Shown: one piece after another, positions 42,328 to 52,488 of the stretch
Position numbering within the stretch: position 1 is the stretch's first letter
How the letters are laid out: the number at the start of each line of letters is the position of its first letter
From: Telluria beijingensis
Lineage (GTDB): Bacteria > Pseudomonadota > Gammaproteobacteria > Burkholderiales > Burkholderiaceae_D
Length of the DNA: 64,000 nucleotides
Direction: 5' to 3'
NCBI RefSeq assembly: GCF_030770395.1
Contig: NZ_CP132480.1
Coordinates: forward strand, 1,221,115 to 1,285,114
The notes under the pieces: model-generated
Databases searched by the model: none
Told to the model about the DNA's origin: nothing
What the model saw: only the letters and a program-made list of their open reading frames with translations
Program-made: the position numbers and the translations under genes

Positions 42328-43296
42328 ATGCTGATCAACTGCGTCGCCTACCAGGAAGGCAAGAAACTGTGCGATATCCCGGTCGAGGATATCAGCGAAT
42401 ACCTGAAACAGGACGACACCTTCGTCTGGGTCGCCCTGCGCGACCCGGCCCCCGCCGACATCACGCTGATGCAGGAAGAATTCAGCCTGCACGAACTGGC
42501 GGTCGAAGACGCGCTGCGCGGCCACCAGCGGCCCAAGCTGGAGGAATACGGCGACTCGCTGTTCGTCGTGGCCCAGATCGTGGAACTGGCGGGCGACGAA
42601 TTGAACGTCGGCCAGCTGGCCGTGTTCGCGGGCGAGAACTACGTGCTGTCGGTGCGGCGCGACGCCAACCAGGGCTTCCTGGGCGTGCGCGCCCGCGCCG
42701 AGCGCGAACCGCATCAACTGAAAAAGGGCGCCGGCTTCGTGCTGTACGCGCTGGTCGACGCCGTGGTCGACCGTTACTTCCCGGTGGTCGACATGCTCGA
42801 ATCCGAGCTCGAATCGATCGAGGACCACATCTTCGGCATGCAGGGCAAGCAGCGCGCCAACGTCGAGCGCCTGTATGAGCTCAAGCGCAAGGCGCAGACG
42901 CTGCGCCACGCCGTGGTGCCGCTGATGGACGCGGTCGGGCGCCTGTATGGCGGCCGGGTGCCGGGCGTGGTGGTCGAGACCCAGGATTACTTCCGCGACG
43001 TGCATGACCACCTGTACCGCATCGCCGGCCGCCTGGACGCGGTGCGCGACACGATCAATACCGCGATCCAGGTGACCCTGTCGATGGTGGCGATCGAAGA
43101 GAACGAGGTCAGCAAGAAGCTGGCCTCGTATGCGGCGATCTTCGCCGTGTTCACGGCCTTTGCCGGGGTGTGGGGCATGAATTTCGAGTTCATGCCCGAG
43201 CTGAAGTGGAAGTGGGGCTATCCGCTGGCGCTGCTCACCATGGTCGGCGTATGCGCCTACCTGTACCGGCGTTTCAGGAAGGCCGGCTGGCTGTAG
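42328..43296 (+). CDS. corA: Magnesium/cobalt transporter CorA
   Basis: A 322-residue CorA-type channel. The N-terminal cytoplasmic domain (1-255) is acidic; the two membrane helices lie at the C-terminus (YAAIFAVFTAFAGVWGMNFE and YPLALLTMVGVCAYLYRRF). The GMN selectivity motif is present at about residue 281, followed by FEFMPEL. It is a homopentamer in the inner membrane. The last 23 bp overlap the convergent EamA gene. Confidence 0.95.
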   Translation: MLINCVAYQEGKKLCDIPVEDISEYLKQDDTFVWVALRDPAPADITLMQEEFSLHELAVEDALRGHQRPKLEEYGDSLFVVAQIVELAGDELNVGQLAVFAGENYVLSVRRDANQGFLGVRARAEREPHQLKKGAGFVLYALVDAVVDRYFPVVDMLESELESIEDHIFGMQGKQRANVERLYELKRKAQTLRHAVVPLMDAVGRLYGGRVPGVVVETQDYFRDVHDHLYRIAGRLDAVRDTINTAIQVTLSMVAIEENEVSKKLASYAAIFAVFTAFAGVWGMNFEFMPELKWKWGYPLALLTMVGVCAYLYRRFRKAGWL

Positions 43297-44140
43297 CCGC
43301 CGCCCCGCCGCAGGCCAGCGTCACCAGCCCGATCGCCAGCCATTGCAGGGAGGTGAGCCGCTCGCCCAGCAGCGCGAAGCCGGCCAGCGCTGCCACGGCC
43401 GGCCCGGCGCTGACCAGGATCCCGAACACCCGTTGCGGCAGCCGCTTGAGCGCCTTCATCTCGAGCGTATAGGGCACGGCCGACGACAGCAGCGCCACCG
43501 CCAGCCCGCCGCCCAGTACCGCCGGCGCCAGCAGGTCGCCGCCGGCGTGGCTGACGCCGAACGGCACCACGAACACGCTGGCCGCCAGCAGGCCGAGCGA
43601 CACGGCCTGGCCACCGTCCAGCGATGACACCCGCTTGCCGAACACGATGTACATCGCCCAGCAGAACGCCGCCGCCAGCGCGTACGCGACGCCGACCGGA
43701 TCGAGCGCGCTGGCGCCGGCGACCGGCAGCAGCAGCCACAGGCCGATGGCGGCGCAGATCACCCACAGGAAATCGCGCGCATGGCGCGAGGACAGGATCA
43801 CTACAGCCAGCGGCCCGGTGACTTCGATCGCCACCGCGATCCCGAGCGGGATGCGTTCGAAGGCGCGGTAGATGCACAGGTTCATCGCCCCCAGCATCAC
43901 GCCGTAGATGACGATATTCGGCACGTCGGCGCGGCGCAGGGCAAAGCGCCATGGGCGCACCAGCGCCAGCAGGATCAGGGCCGACAGCCCCACCCGCAGC
44001 GCCACCACGCCAGTGCTGCCGACCACCGGGAACAGGCCCTTGGCCCAGGCCGCGCCGGCATTGACCGACACCAGCGAACCGAGGATGGCCAGCGCGGGCG
44101 CGGCCACTCCCTGGGGGCTGGCGGCGGCGTTGCCCGTCAC
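43274..44140 (-). CDS. EamA-family exporter (RhtA-like)
   Basis: A 288-residue inner-membrane protein with ten predicted helices in two EamA repeats (for example SLVSVNAGAAWAKGLFPVVG, GVALRVGLSALILLALV-like and LDPVGVAYALAAAFCWAMYI). The segments FERIPLGIAVAIEVTGPLAV and SSAVPYTLEMKALKRLP are typical of the RhtA threonine/homoserine exporter branch. Substrate unproven. The start overlaps the stop of the upstream FAD gene by four bases (ATGA). Confidence 0.88.
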   Translation of the reverse strand: MTGNAAASPQGVAAPALAILGSLVSVNAGAAWAKGLFPVVGSTGVVALRVGLSALILLALVRPWRFALRRADVPNIVIYGVMLGAMNLCIYRAFERIPLGIAVAIEVTGPLAVVILSSRHARDFLWVICAAIGLWLLLPVAGASALDPVGVAYALAAAFCWAMYIVFGKRVSSLDGGQAVSLGLLAASVFVVPFGVSHAGGDLLAPAVLGGGLAVALLSSAVPYTLEMKALKRLPQRVFGILVSAGPAVAALAGFALLGERLTSLQWLAIGLVTLACGGAAATASRPS

Positions 44141-45756
44141 CTGGCCGCCATCGCGGTCGCTACCGCCTCGGCCACGCGGATGCCGTCCACGGCGGCCGAC
44201 ATGATGCCGCCCGCGTAGCCGGCGCCTTCGCCGGCCGGGAACAGGCCGCGCGTGTTGAGGCTTTGCAGGTCGTCGTTGTTGCGGCGGATGCGGATCGGCG
44301 ACGAGGTGCGGGTCTCGACGCCGGTCAGCACCGCGTCTTCCTTGTAGTAGCCCTTGATCTGCTTGTCGAAGGCGACGAAGGCTTCGCGCATCGCGGTGAT
44401 CGCGTAGTCGGGCAGCGAGGTCGCCAGGTCGGTCAGGTGCACGGCCGGGCGGAACGAGGGGATGACGGAACCGAATTCCTTCGACGGGACGCCGCGCACG
44501 AAGTCGCCCATCAGCTGGCCCGGCGCGTCGTATGTGCCGCCGCCCAGCACGAAGGCGCGCGATTCGAGTTCGCGCTGGAATGCGATGCCGGCCAGCGGGT
44601 GGCCCGGGTAGTCGCTCGGCTCGATGCCGACCACGATCGCGCTATTGGCATTGCGTTCGGCGCGCGAATACTGGCTCATGCCGTTGGTGACCACGCGGCC
44701 TTCTTCGCTCGAGGCGGCGACCACGGTGCCGCCCGGGCACATGCAGAAGCTGTACACCGAGCGGCCGTTGGAGGCGTGGTGCACGATCTTGTAGTCGGCC
44801 GCGCCGAGCAGCTTGTTGCCGGCGTTGGGGCCGAAGCGGCAGACGTCGATCAGCGATTGCGGGTGCTCGACCCGGAAACCGATCGAGAACGGTTTCGCTT
44901 CGACGTACACGCCGCGGTCGTACAGCATCTGGAAGGTATCGCGCGCGCTGTGGCCGATCGCCATCGCCAGGTGGCGGGTTGCGATCTCTTCGCCGCTCGC
45001 GAGGCGCACGCCGACGACCTGGCGCACGCCGCCCGTCTCTTCGATCAGCACGTCATCCACCCGCGTTTCGAATCGGATCTCGCCACCCAGGCGGATGATC
45101 TCGGCCCGCATCTGTTCGACCATCTTGACCAGGCGGAAGGTGCCGATGTGCGGCTTGCTGACGTACATGATCTCTTCGGGCGCGCCGAAACGCACGAACT
45201 CGGTCAGGACCTTGCGGCCGTGGTGGTTGCTGTCCTTGATCTGGCTGTACAGCTTGCCGTCCGAGAAGGTGCCGGCGCCGCCTTCGCCGAACTGCACGTT
45301 CGACTCGGTATTGAGCTTGCGCTTGCGCCAGAAGCCGAAGGTGTCGACGGTGCGCTCGCGCACGATCTTGCCGCGCTCCAGGATGATCGGATTCAGGCCC
45401 ATCTGCGCCAGGATCAGCGCCACGAACAGGCCGCAGGGGCCGGTGCCGACCACGACTGGACGCGGGGTGCCAGGGGCCGGCTTGTTCACCTGCACGAACT
45501 TGTAGTCGACGTCGGGCGAGGGCATCACGTGCGCGTCCTTCTTCAGGCGCGCCAGTACCGCCGCCTCATTGCGCACGTCGGCATCGATCGAATAGATCAG
45601 CACGATGGCGGCCTTCTTGCGCGCATCGTAGCTGCGCTTGTAGACGGTGAAGTCGAGCAGGTCGGCATCCCCGATCCCGAGGCGGGCCAGGATGGCTTCG
45701 CGCAGGGCAGGTTCGGGATGGTTCAGGGGGAGTTTGAGTTCGTTAATACGCAGCAT
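44137..45756 (-). CDS. FAD-dependent dehydrogenase (COG2509-like)
   Basis: A 539-residue flavoprotein of an uncharacterised family. The N-terminal 80 residues form a small domain (FTVYKRSYDARKKAAIVLIY), then the FAD motif VVVGTGPCGLFVALILAQMG, the NTESNVQFGEGGAGTFSDGK signature, GHSARDTFQMLYDRGV and the last FAD part GLFPAGEGAGYAGGIMSAAV. The substrate is not known. It is translationally coupled to the EamA gene. Confidence 0.88.
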   Translation of the reverse strand: MLRINELKLPLNHPEPALREAILARLGIGDADLLDFTVYKRSYDARKKAAIVLIYSIDADVRNEAAVLARLKKDAHVMPSPDVDYKFVQVNKPAPGTPRPVVVGTGPCGLFVALILAQMGLNPIILERGKIVRERTVDTFGFWRKRKLNTESNVQFGEGGAGTFSDGKLYSQIKDSNHHGRKVLTEFVRFGAPEEIMYVSKPHIGTFRLVKMVEQMRAEIIRLGGEIRFETRVDDVLIEETGGVRQVVGVRLASGEEIATRHLAMAIGHSARDTFQMLYDRGVYVEAKPFSIGFRVEHPQSLIDVCRFGPNAGNKLLGAADYKIVHHASNGRSVYSFCMCPGGTVVAASSEEGRVVTNGMSQYSRAERNANSAIVVGIEPSDYPGHPLAGIAFQRELESRAFVLGGGTYDAPGQLMGDFVRGVPSKEFGSVIPSFRPAVHLTDLATSLPDYAITAMREAFVAFDKQIKGYYKEDAVLTGVETRTSSPIRIRRNNDDLQSLNTRGLFPAGEGAGYAGGIMSAAVDGIRVAEAVATAMAAR

Positions 45757-46491
45757 GGGCGGGTGGTTGCTGGTGAGGCAACAAAGGGAGCGGGCAAACC
45801 GCTATTTTACCTCGGCAGCGGGCCCGCGGCGGAGCCGCCGTTGCTGCCCTTGAGCACCGACTGGAGAAGCCTGTTTTTAGCCCCTATACCCAATGTGAGA
45901 GTGTATTTTTCAATTTTGTTGAATGTTTCGCGGTAGTAAGGATGTTCTGTAGTGTTTACGCAACTGCATTCTGGCGTTCTACAAATTCACCACAATTCGG
46001 ATTGAGTACGGTCGTGTAAATATTGTCTGGCTCGATGGGCTGACGCACTGATGGGCAGAGCCGCGAAAGATCACCGATATAAGCAATGAAACTATCGTAA
46101 ATACAAGGATTTAGCGCATTTCCGCGTTCCTTATACCATATTTACCTCGTATGTATGGTCCATGCTGTCAGCGTTCATGCATTGAGCATAGAGAAGCATC
46201 CACCTTGGAAATGTGTTGTATTTCACATTTTGATGCCATTGTGTCGTATTGACACTTTTTAATGTCATATGTTTTTATATGTTCACTTGAATAACGTTTG
46301 ATTTCCATGAAAGCGTTAATCGAGGCTGTTCGTTCTTTATATTTGTTATGCATATGACGTATGGCCGTGAATAGGTTTATATGCAGGCGTGGTATTCAGA
46401 CGCAGAAAAATCCATCCTTCCCAGGGGGCGCTGCGCGTCGTCGTGATCGATGCCGCAAGTAACCACAAGAAAAGAATAAGGAGAAGTACCC
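45757..46491. other. Long AT-rich intergenic region upstream of a TonB receptor
   Basis: A 735-bp gap that is strikingly AT-rich from about 45860 to 46490 against the GC-rich background. A 61-codon frame on the minus strand (46168-46353) has no support. The only readable signal is a possible promoter at 46249-46278. It may hold regulatory sequence for the receptor at 46492. Confidence 0.5.
46249..46278 (+). promoter_or_regulatory. Possible sigma-70 promoter of the first TonB receptor
   Basis: TTGACA (46249-46254), an 18-nt spacer and TTTTAT (46273-46278), about 215 bp before the ATG. The same TTGACA-N18-TTTTAT combination occurs upstream of the receptor at 61636. The AT-rich surroundings weaken the call. 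Confidence 0.4.
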
Positions 46492-49389
46492 ATGTTGAAA
46501 CTCAAGTCGATGCCCTTTGCGATTGCCTGCGCAATCGCCAGCGGCGCGCTGGTCGGCGTAGCGCCGGCCATGGCCCAGTCCCAGCCGGCCGCTGCCGAGG
46601 CTGGCCCGCAGCGCGTGGTGGTGACCGGCTCGCTGATCAGCCGCGCCAACACCGAGACCCCGACCCCGGTGCAGGTGCTGACCGCGGCCGACATCCAGAA
46701 GAGCGGCAAGACCTCGGTCGCCGAACTCCTGACCGACCTGGCCGCCAACGGCGCCGGTACCCTGGGCACCGGCTTTGCCGGCGCCTTCGCCAACGGCGCC
46801 TCGGGCATCTCGCTGCGCGGCCTGACCGTCGGCGCGACCCTGGTGCTGATCGACGGCCACCGCATGGCCCCGTATCCGCTGTCGGACGACGCCCAGCGCT
46901 CCTTCGTGGACGTGTCGTCGATCCCGTTCGACGCCATCGAGAGCATCGAGGTGCTGAAAAGCGGCGCCTCGTCGCTGTATGGCTCCGACGCGATCGCGGG
47001 CGTGATCAACATCAAGCTCAAGAAGAATCTGAACGGCACCCGCCTGTCGGCCGAAGTGGGCGACACCCAGCACGGCGGCGGCAAGACCAAGCGCGCCTCG
47101 ATCAGCACCGGCATCGGCGACCTCGGCGCAGACGGCTACAACGCCTTCATCACCGCCGAATACCGCAAGCAGGACCCGATCTACGTCGCCGACCGCGAAC
47201 AGTTCGGCTACGCCAACCGCGACTGGCGCGCGCGTGGCGGCAACAACCTGACCCTGGGCGTGCCGACCAATATCAACAGCTTCCTGACCCCGTCCAGCAG
47301 CCCGTTCCTGTACAACCCGACCAATCCGAACAACCCGGCCGGCGTGAACAACGTCGACAATCCGGCCAACTACGTGTTCCTGGATCCGAACTGTAACTTC
47401 GCCAAATACCGCGCCGGCGGTTGCTCGGTGCGCGACACCGAATCGTTCATCCAGCCGCCGACCGAGAACCTCAACATCCTGGTCGGCATGACCAAGAAGC
47501 TGAGCGAAGACTGGGAGGTGCAGTTCAAGGGCTCGATGTTCCGCCGCGAGAGCACCAATAACCGCAACAGCGCCAATAACTCGCCGCTGGCCTTCAATCC
47601 GATCAGCTTCAACGGCACCACCACGCTGGTCAATGGCGTGCTGACCCCGCGCGTCGGCGCCGTGCCGAACACGACCTTCGCACCGGGCGCCCAGGTCGGC
47701 GCCAACGTCACCAATCCCTTCGGCCAGAATGCCCGCCTGTACGGCTACATCCCGGACGTCGGCCCGGCCCTGACGACCTACAACGAATCGACCGCGACCC
47801 GCTTCTCGGCCGACCTGATCGGCAGCGCCTACGGCTGGGACGTGACCGCCTCGATTGGCGCCACCAAGGTCAAGAACGACCTCGACTACAGCGGCTACGT
47901 CAACCGCAGCGCGCTGTACGACGCGCTGCGCAACGGCAGCTTCAATGTGCTGGGCGGTAACTCGCCGGCCGTCATGAGTCAGGTGTCGCCGCGCTTCAGC
48001 AACAAGATCGAATCGACCCTGAACTACGCCGACCTGATCGGTTCGCGCGAGCTGCTGTCGAACTTCGGCGCCGGCCCGCTGAACTTCGCCGCCGGCCTGC
48101 ACTGGCACAAGCGCGAGCAGGATGCTCCGCCATCGAGCCTGACGCTCAATGGCGCCGTGGCCAGCACCTCTGCCTTCACGATCGGCGAAGAGACCAACAA
48201 GGCGGCCTTCGCCGAGTTGCAGGCGATCCCGATCAAGAACGTCGAGATCGGCGTCGCCGGCCGCTACGACCATTACGACACCTACGGTCGTTCGTTCACG
48301 CCGTCGGCCAACTTCAAGTGGACGCCGATGCAGCAGTTCGGCCTGCGCGGCACCTTCGCGCGCGGCTTCCGCGCCCCGGCCCCGGCCGAGGTCGGCAATG
48401 CCGGTTCCTTCTTCACCTTCAATGCGATCCGCGATCCGATCCTGTGCGCCAACGGCAGCCAGACCACGGCCGGCAACGTGCCGACCGCCTGCTCGTTCAG
48501 CCCGCCATACGTGCAGACCACCAATCCCGACTTGCAGCCCGAGAAATCGAAGTCGTTCACCTTCGGCATGATCGTCGAGCCGATGCGTGGCCTGAACATG
48601 ACCCTGGATTACTACAAGATCCAGATCAAGAACCTGATCGTGACCCAGGCTGGCAACGACCCGAGCTTCACGCCGACCTGGGTTCGTGGTCCGGCAGCGC
48701 CGATCGACATCGCGACCGGCGTCGGCAGCAACACGACGGTGGGCATCCCGGCTGTCGGTCCGATCCTGTACGGCCTGTCGCCGTACATCAACGCCGGCAG
48801 CACCGAAACCCACGGCATCGAAGCGGACATCCGCTACCGCTGGCGCCTGGGCGACAAGGGCACCATCACGGCCAACCTGAGCGCCGCGCACACCTTCGGT
48901 TACGAGACCGAAGTGGCTGGCGAAAAATACCAGCTGGCCGGCACCCAGGGTCCGTCGTCGGTCGGCGGCGCCACGGGCAACCCGAAAGACCGCGCCCAGT
49001 TCACCCTCGGCTACGCCCGCGGCCCGCTGGACGTGACCGCCACCGTGAACTACACCAGCGGCTTCTCGACCTTCGATCCGGCGCTGGGCGAGACCGATTG
49101 CGCCACCACGGCGGAACACGTGGGCGGCCGCGCCTACTTCCAGGGCCTGGTCCAGCCTTCGTGGTACTGCAATGTGTCGTCGTTCACCACGACCAACCTG
49201 AACGTGTCGTACAAGCTCACCGAGAACCTGACCATCCGCGGCGCGATCCTGAACCTGTTCGACAAGGAAGCCCCGTATGACGTCGCCACCTATGGCAACG
49301 CAGGTAACCAGACCTCGTACAACGCTTCGCTGCACCAGCCTGGCGCGGTGGGTCGTTTCTTCAGCGTGGGGGCGAACTACACGTTCTAA
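46492..49389 (+). CDS. TonB-dependent outer-membrane receptor (1)
   Basis: A 965-residue receptor with a signal peptide (cleavage likely after APAMA) and a TonB-box-like PQRVVVTGSLISR. The plug domain spans about 45-175, with IESIEVLKSGASSLYGSDAIAG (the conserved plug end), and the 22-stranded barrel ends in the aromatic terminal strand FFSVGANYTF. It imports an unknown substrate at the cost of proton-motive force. Its type resembles the large proteobacterial receptors often linked to carbohydrate or peptide uptake. An AAGGAG site precedes the ATG. Confidence 0.93.
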   Translation: MLKLKSMPFAIACAIASGALVGVAPAMAQSQPAAAEAGPQRVVVTGSLISRANTETPTPVQVLTAADIQKSGKTSVAELLTDLAANGAGTLGTGFAGAFANGASGISLRGLTVGATLVLIDGHRMAPYPLSDDAQRSFVDVSSIPFDAIESIEVLKSGASSLYGSDAIAGVINIKLKKNLNGTRLSAEVGDTQHGGGKTKRASISTGIGDLGADGYNAFITAEYRKQDPIYVADREQFGYANRDWRARGGNNLTLGVPTNINSFLTPSSSPFLYNPTNPNNPAGVNNVDNPANYVFLDPNCNFAKYRAGGCSVRDTESFIQPPTENLNILVGMTKKLSEDWEVQFKGSMFRRESTNNRNSANNSPLAFNPISFNGTTTLVNGVLTPRVGAVPNTTFAPGAQVGANVTNPFGQNARLYGYIPDVGPALTTYNESTATRFSADLIGSAYGWDVTASIGATKVKNDLDYSGYVNRSALYDALRNGSFNVLGGNSPAVMSQVSPRFSNKIESTLNYADLIGSRELLSNFGAGPLNFAAGLHWHKREQDAPPSSLTLNGAVASTSAFTIGEETNKAAFAELQAIPIKNVEIGVAGRYDHYDTYGRSFTPSANFKWTPMQQFGLRGTFARGFRAPAPAEVGNAGSFFTFNAIRDPILCANGSQTTAGNVPTACSFSPPYVQTTNPDLQPEKSKSFTFGMIVEPMRGLNMTLDYYKIQIKNLIVTQAGNDPSFTPTWVRGPAAPIDIATGVGSNTTVGIPAVGPILYGLSPYINAGSTETHGIEADIRYRWRLGDKGTITANLSAAHTFGYETEVAGEKYQLAGTQGPSSVGGATGNPKDRAQFTLGYARGPLDVTATVNYTSGFSTFDPALGETDCATTAEHVGGRAYFQGLVQPSWYCNVSSFTTTNLNVSYKLTENLTIRGAILNLFDKEAPYDVATYGNAGNQTSYNASLHQPGAVGRFFSVGANYTF

Positions 49390-49412
49390 GTTCTAAGCCA
49401 ACTGCATAAGCA

Positions 49413-49500
49413 CGTCGTGCCCGCGCAGGCGGGAACCTAAGTTTGCAAGCGTTTTGACAGCGCGAGCAGCACTTGGGTTCCCGCCTGCGCGGGAACGACG
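49413..49500. repeat. REP-like paired inverted repeat, copy B
   Basis: An 88-bp element like copy A at 35869. Its right arm GCCTGCGCGGGAACGACG matches the left arm, while copy A has GCCTAC there and GTAGGC in its left arm: both sides changed together, which supports a selected hairpin. It lies between the TonB receptor and the convergent rsmE. Confidence 0.8.
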
Positions 49501-49540
49501 TTTTGACGTTAACAATGGAATATATATAGTGCGTGAACGC

Positions 49541-50266
49541 TCAGATGCCACCCCAGGCCCCGGCCAGTACCGCCAGCGCCGCCAGTCCCGCCGTCTCGGT
49601 GCGCAGCACGCGCGGCCCCATCGACAGCGACAGGGCGCCAGCGGCAACCGCCGCGGCTTCTTCCTGCGGCGTGAGGCCGCCTTCGGGCCCGATCAGGAAG
49701 GTCACCGGCTGCGGCGCATTGCCACGCGCCCAGCCGGCCAACGATTCGGTCGCGCGCGGGCTGAGCAGGATGCGCACACCCTCGGCCGGCGCCGCCAGCC
49801 ACGGTCCGACGTCCATCAAGGGATGCAGCCGCGCCAGCCGGTTGCGTCCGCACTGCTCGGACGCGGCCACGATCACCCCTTGCCAGTGGGCCTGCCGTTT
49901 CTCGGCCCGCTCGCCGGCCAGCCGCACCACGCTGCGCCCGGCCGCCAGCGGCTGGATCGCGGTCACGCCGAGCTCGACCGCCTTTTCCACGATCCAGTCC
50001 ATTTTCGAGCCTTCCGGCAAGCCCTGGGCCAGGGTGACGGCGTAGGGCGCTTCGGCCTCGACCTCCTCGAAGGCCACGACCGTCGCCGTGGCGCGGCGCT
50101 TGCCGGTGTCGAGCAGGGTGGCGCGGTACTGGCCGCCTTCGCCATTGAACAGGGTCAGGCCGGCGCCCGGCTGCAGGCGCACCACGTGCAGGTGGTGGGC
50201 GACGGCTTCCGGCAGGTCGACGGTGGCGCCGGCGGCGAGCGGCTGGGGGCAGTAAAAACGGGGCAT
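49541..50266 (-). CDS. rsmE: 16S rRNA m3U1498 methyltransferase
   Basis: A 241-residue SPOUT-class methyltransferase. The N-terminal PUA-like part starts MPRFYCPQPLAAGATVDLPE and has HHLHVVRLQPGAGLTLFNGE; the C-terminal knot has FLIGPEGGLTPQEEAAA and LSMGPRVLRTETAGLAALAV, the SAM-binding trefoil loops. Length equals the family norm. It is divergent from tkt. Confidence 0.95.
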   Translation of the reverse strand: MPRFYCPQPLAAGATVDLPEAVAHHLHVVRLQPGAGLTLFNGEGGQYRATLLDTGKRRATATVVAFEEVEAEAPYAVTLAQGLPEGSKMDWIVEKAVELGVTAIQPLAAGRSVVRLAGERAEKRQAHWQGVIVAASEQCGRNRLARLHPLMDVGPWLAAPAEGVRILLSPRATESLAGWARGNAPQPVTFLIGPEGGLTPQEEAAAVAAGALSLSMGPRVLRTETAGLAALAVLAGAWGGI

Positions 50267-50399
50267 TCTGGGCGATCGCAGCGCGGGCTTGCGTTAAAGG
50301 AATAAACCTGCATTTTAAATCGGCAGCACCCCGGTCTGGTAGAATAACGGGCTACGGCCTCGCGGGCCATCGCTTTCCAATCCCTGATCCACGATCTCC

Positions 50400-52397
50400 A
50401 TGAAATCTACGCAAACCACCACCCTGATGGCCAACGCGATCCGCGCGCTGGCGATGGACGCCGTCCAGAAAGCCAACTCGGGCCACCCTGGCATGCCGAT
50501 GGGCATGGCCGAAATCGCCGTTGCGCTGTGGGACAAGCACTACCGCCACAATCCGGCCAATCCGGGCTGGTCGAACCGCGACCGCTTCCTGCTGTCGAAC
50601 GGCCACGGCTCGATGCTGCACTATGCGCTGCTGCACCTGGCCGGCTATGACCTGTCGATGGACGACCTGCGCGACTTCCGCCAGATGCACTCGAAGACCC
50701 CGGGCCACCCGGAAGTCGGCATCACCCCGGGCGTGGAGACCACCACCGGTCCGCTGGGCCAGGGCATCGCCAACTCGGTCGGCATGGCGCTGGCTGAATG
50801 GCTGCTGGGTAACGAATTCAACCGTCCAGGCTACGACGTGGTGGACCACTACACCTACGCCTTCCTGGGCGACGGCTGCCTGATGGAAGGCATCTCGCAC
50901 GAAGTGGCGTCGCTGGCCGGCACCCTGCGCCTGAACAAGCTGATCTGGCTGTACGACGACAACGGCATCTCGATCGACGGCCGCGTGGAAGGCTGGTTCA
51001 CCGACGACACCCAGAAACGTTTCGAAGCCTATGGCTGGAACGTGATCCCGAAAGTCGACGGCCACAATGTGGGCGACGTCTCGGCGGCGATCGAGAAAGC
51101 GAAACAGTCGGATCGTCCGACCCTGATCTGCTGCAAGACCATCATCGGCAAGGGCGCCCCGAACCTGGAAGGCGGCGACAAGGTCCACGGCGCGCCGCTG
51201 GGCGATGCCGAAATCGCGGCCGTGCGCAAGCACCTGATCTGGGATCCGATCCCGTTCGACATCCCGGCCGACCTGTACGAAGCGTGGGACGCGAAAGCGC
51301 GCGGCGCCCAGGCTGAAGGCGAGTGGAACACCCTGTTCGACGCCTACCGCGGCGCCCACCCCGAGCTGGCCGCCGAATTCGAGCGCCGCATGAAGGGCGA
51401 ACTGCCGGCCGACTTCGGCAAGGCCCTGGACGCGGCGATCGCTGCCTGCGTGGATAAAGCTGAAACCATCGCCACCCGCAAGGCGTCGCAGAACGCGATC
51501 CAGGCCCTGGCCCCGACCCTGCCTGAATTCCTGGGCGGCTCGGCCGACCTGACCGGTTCCAATCTCACCAACTGGAAGGAATCGGTACCGGTGCGTTCGG
51601 GCATCGCCGGCAACCACATCAACTACGGCGTGCGCGAGTTCGGCATGTCGGCGATCCAGAACGGCGTGGCCCTGCACGGCGGCTTCATCCCGTTCGGCGC
51701 GACTTTCCTGACCTTCTCGGACTACAGCCGCAATGCCCTGCGCATGGCGTCGCTGATGAAAGTGCGTTCGATCTCGGTATTCACCCACGATTCGATCGGC
51801 CTGGGCGAAGACGGCCCGACCCACCAGTCGATCGAGCACGTCTCGTCGCTGCGCCTGATCCCGGGCCTGGACAACTGGCGTCCATGCGACACCGTCGAGT
51901 CGGCGGTGGCATGGGGCGCGGCGGTGCAGCGCAAGGATGGTCCATCGACCCTGATCTTCTCGCGCCAGAATCTGCCGTTCATGCAACGCGAAGCGGGTCA
52001 GATCGCCGACGTCGCCAAGGGCGGCTACGTGCTGCGCGACACGGCCGACGCGAAAGTGATTTTGATCGCCACCGGCTCCGAAGTCGAGCTGGCAGTGAAA
52101 GCCTTCGACGCGCTGGCAGCCGAGGGCATCGCCGCGCGCGTGGTCTCGATGCCGTCGACCGACGTGTTCGACCGCCAGGACGCCGCCTACAAGGCAGCAG
52201 TCCTCACCAAGGGCACGCCTCGCGTGGCCATCGAAGCCGGCGTGACCGCCTTCTGGTACAAGTACGTGGGCCTGGAAGGCGCAGTCGTCGGTATCGACAC
52301 CTTCGGCGAATCGGCGCCGGCGCCGGTGCTGTTCAAGCACTTCGGCTTCACCGTCGAGAACGTCGTCGCCAAGGCGAAAGAAGTTATCGCAGCATAA
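50400..52397 (+). CDS. tkt: Transketolase
   Basis: A 665-residue thiamine-diphosphate enzyme of the pentose phosphate and Calvin-type sugar shuffles. Conserved parts: [18 protein letters not shown], the ThDP/Mg motif [33 protein letters not shown], the second-domain [10 protein letters not shown] and [20 protein letters not shown]. It is followed by gap, the usual neighbour in betaproteobacteria. Confidence 0.97.
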   Translation: MKSTQTTTLMANAIRALAMDAVQKANSGHPGMPMGMAEIAVALWDKHYRHNPANPGWSNRDRFLLSNGHGSMLHYALLHLAGYDLSMDDLRDFRQMHSKTPGHPEVGITPGVETTTGPLGQGIANSVGMALAEWLLGNEFNRPGYDVVDHYTYAFLGDGCLMEGISHEVASLAGTLRLNKLIWLYDDNGISIDGRVEGWFTDDTQKRFEAYGWNVIPKVDGHNVGDVSAAIEKAKQSDRPTLICCKTIIGKGAPNLEGGDKVHGAPLGDAEIAAVRKHLIWDPIPFDIPADLYEAWDAKARGAQAEGEWNTLFDAYRGAHPELAAEFERRMKGELPADFGKALDAAIAACVDKAETIATRKASQNAIQALAPTLPEFLGGSADLTGSNLTNWKESVPVRSGIAGNHINYGVREFGMSAIQNGVALHGGFIPFGATFLTFSDYSRNALRMASLMKVRSISVFTHDSIGLGEDGPTHQSIEHVSSLRLIPGLDNWRPCDTVESAVAWGAAVQRKDGPSTLIFSRQNLPFMQREAGQIADVAKGGYVLRDTADAKVILIATGSEVELAVKAFDALAAEGIAARVVSMPSTDVFDRQDAAYKAAVLTKGTPRVAIEAGVTAFWYKYVGLEGAVVGIDTFGESAPAPVLFKHFGFTVENVVAKAKEVIAA

Positions 52398-52410
52398 GTG
52401 TTTGCTGCAA

Positions 52411-52438
52411 ACGGGCCGCCGTCATAGCGGCCCGTTTT
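52411..52438 (+). terminator. Terminator after tkt
   Basis: ACGGGCCGC and GCGGCCCGT around CGTCATA, followed by TTT. A moderate intrinsic terminator that separates tkt from gap. Confidence 0.75.
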
Positions 52439-52488
52439 ACTATGTTCGTTCGTTACGAAAAAAGTTCTTTTCTAATCAGGAGCACAGC

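Noticed and set aside
46168..46353. Small 61-codon frame in the AT-rich gap
   Set aside because: No ribosome site, no recognisable sequence, and short frames are expected by chance here.
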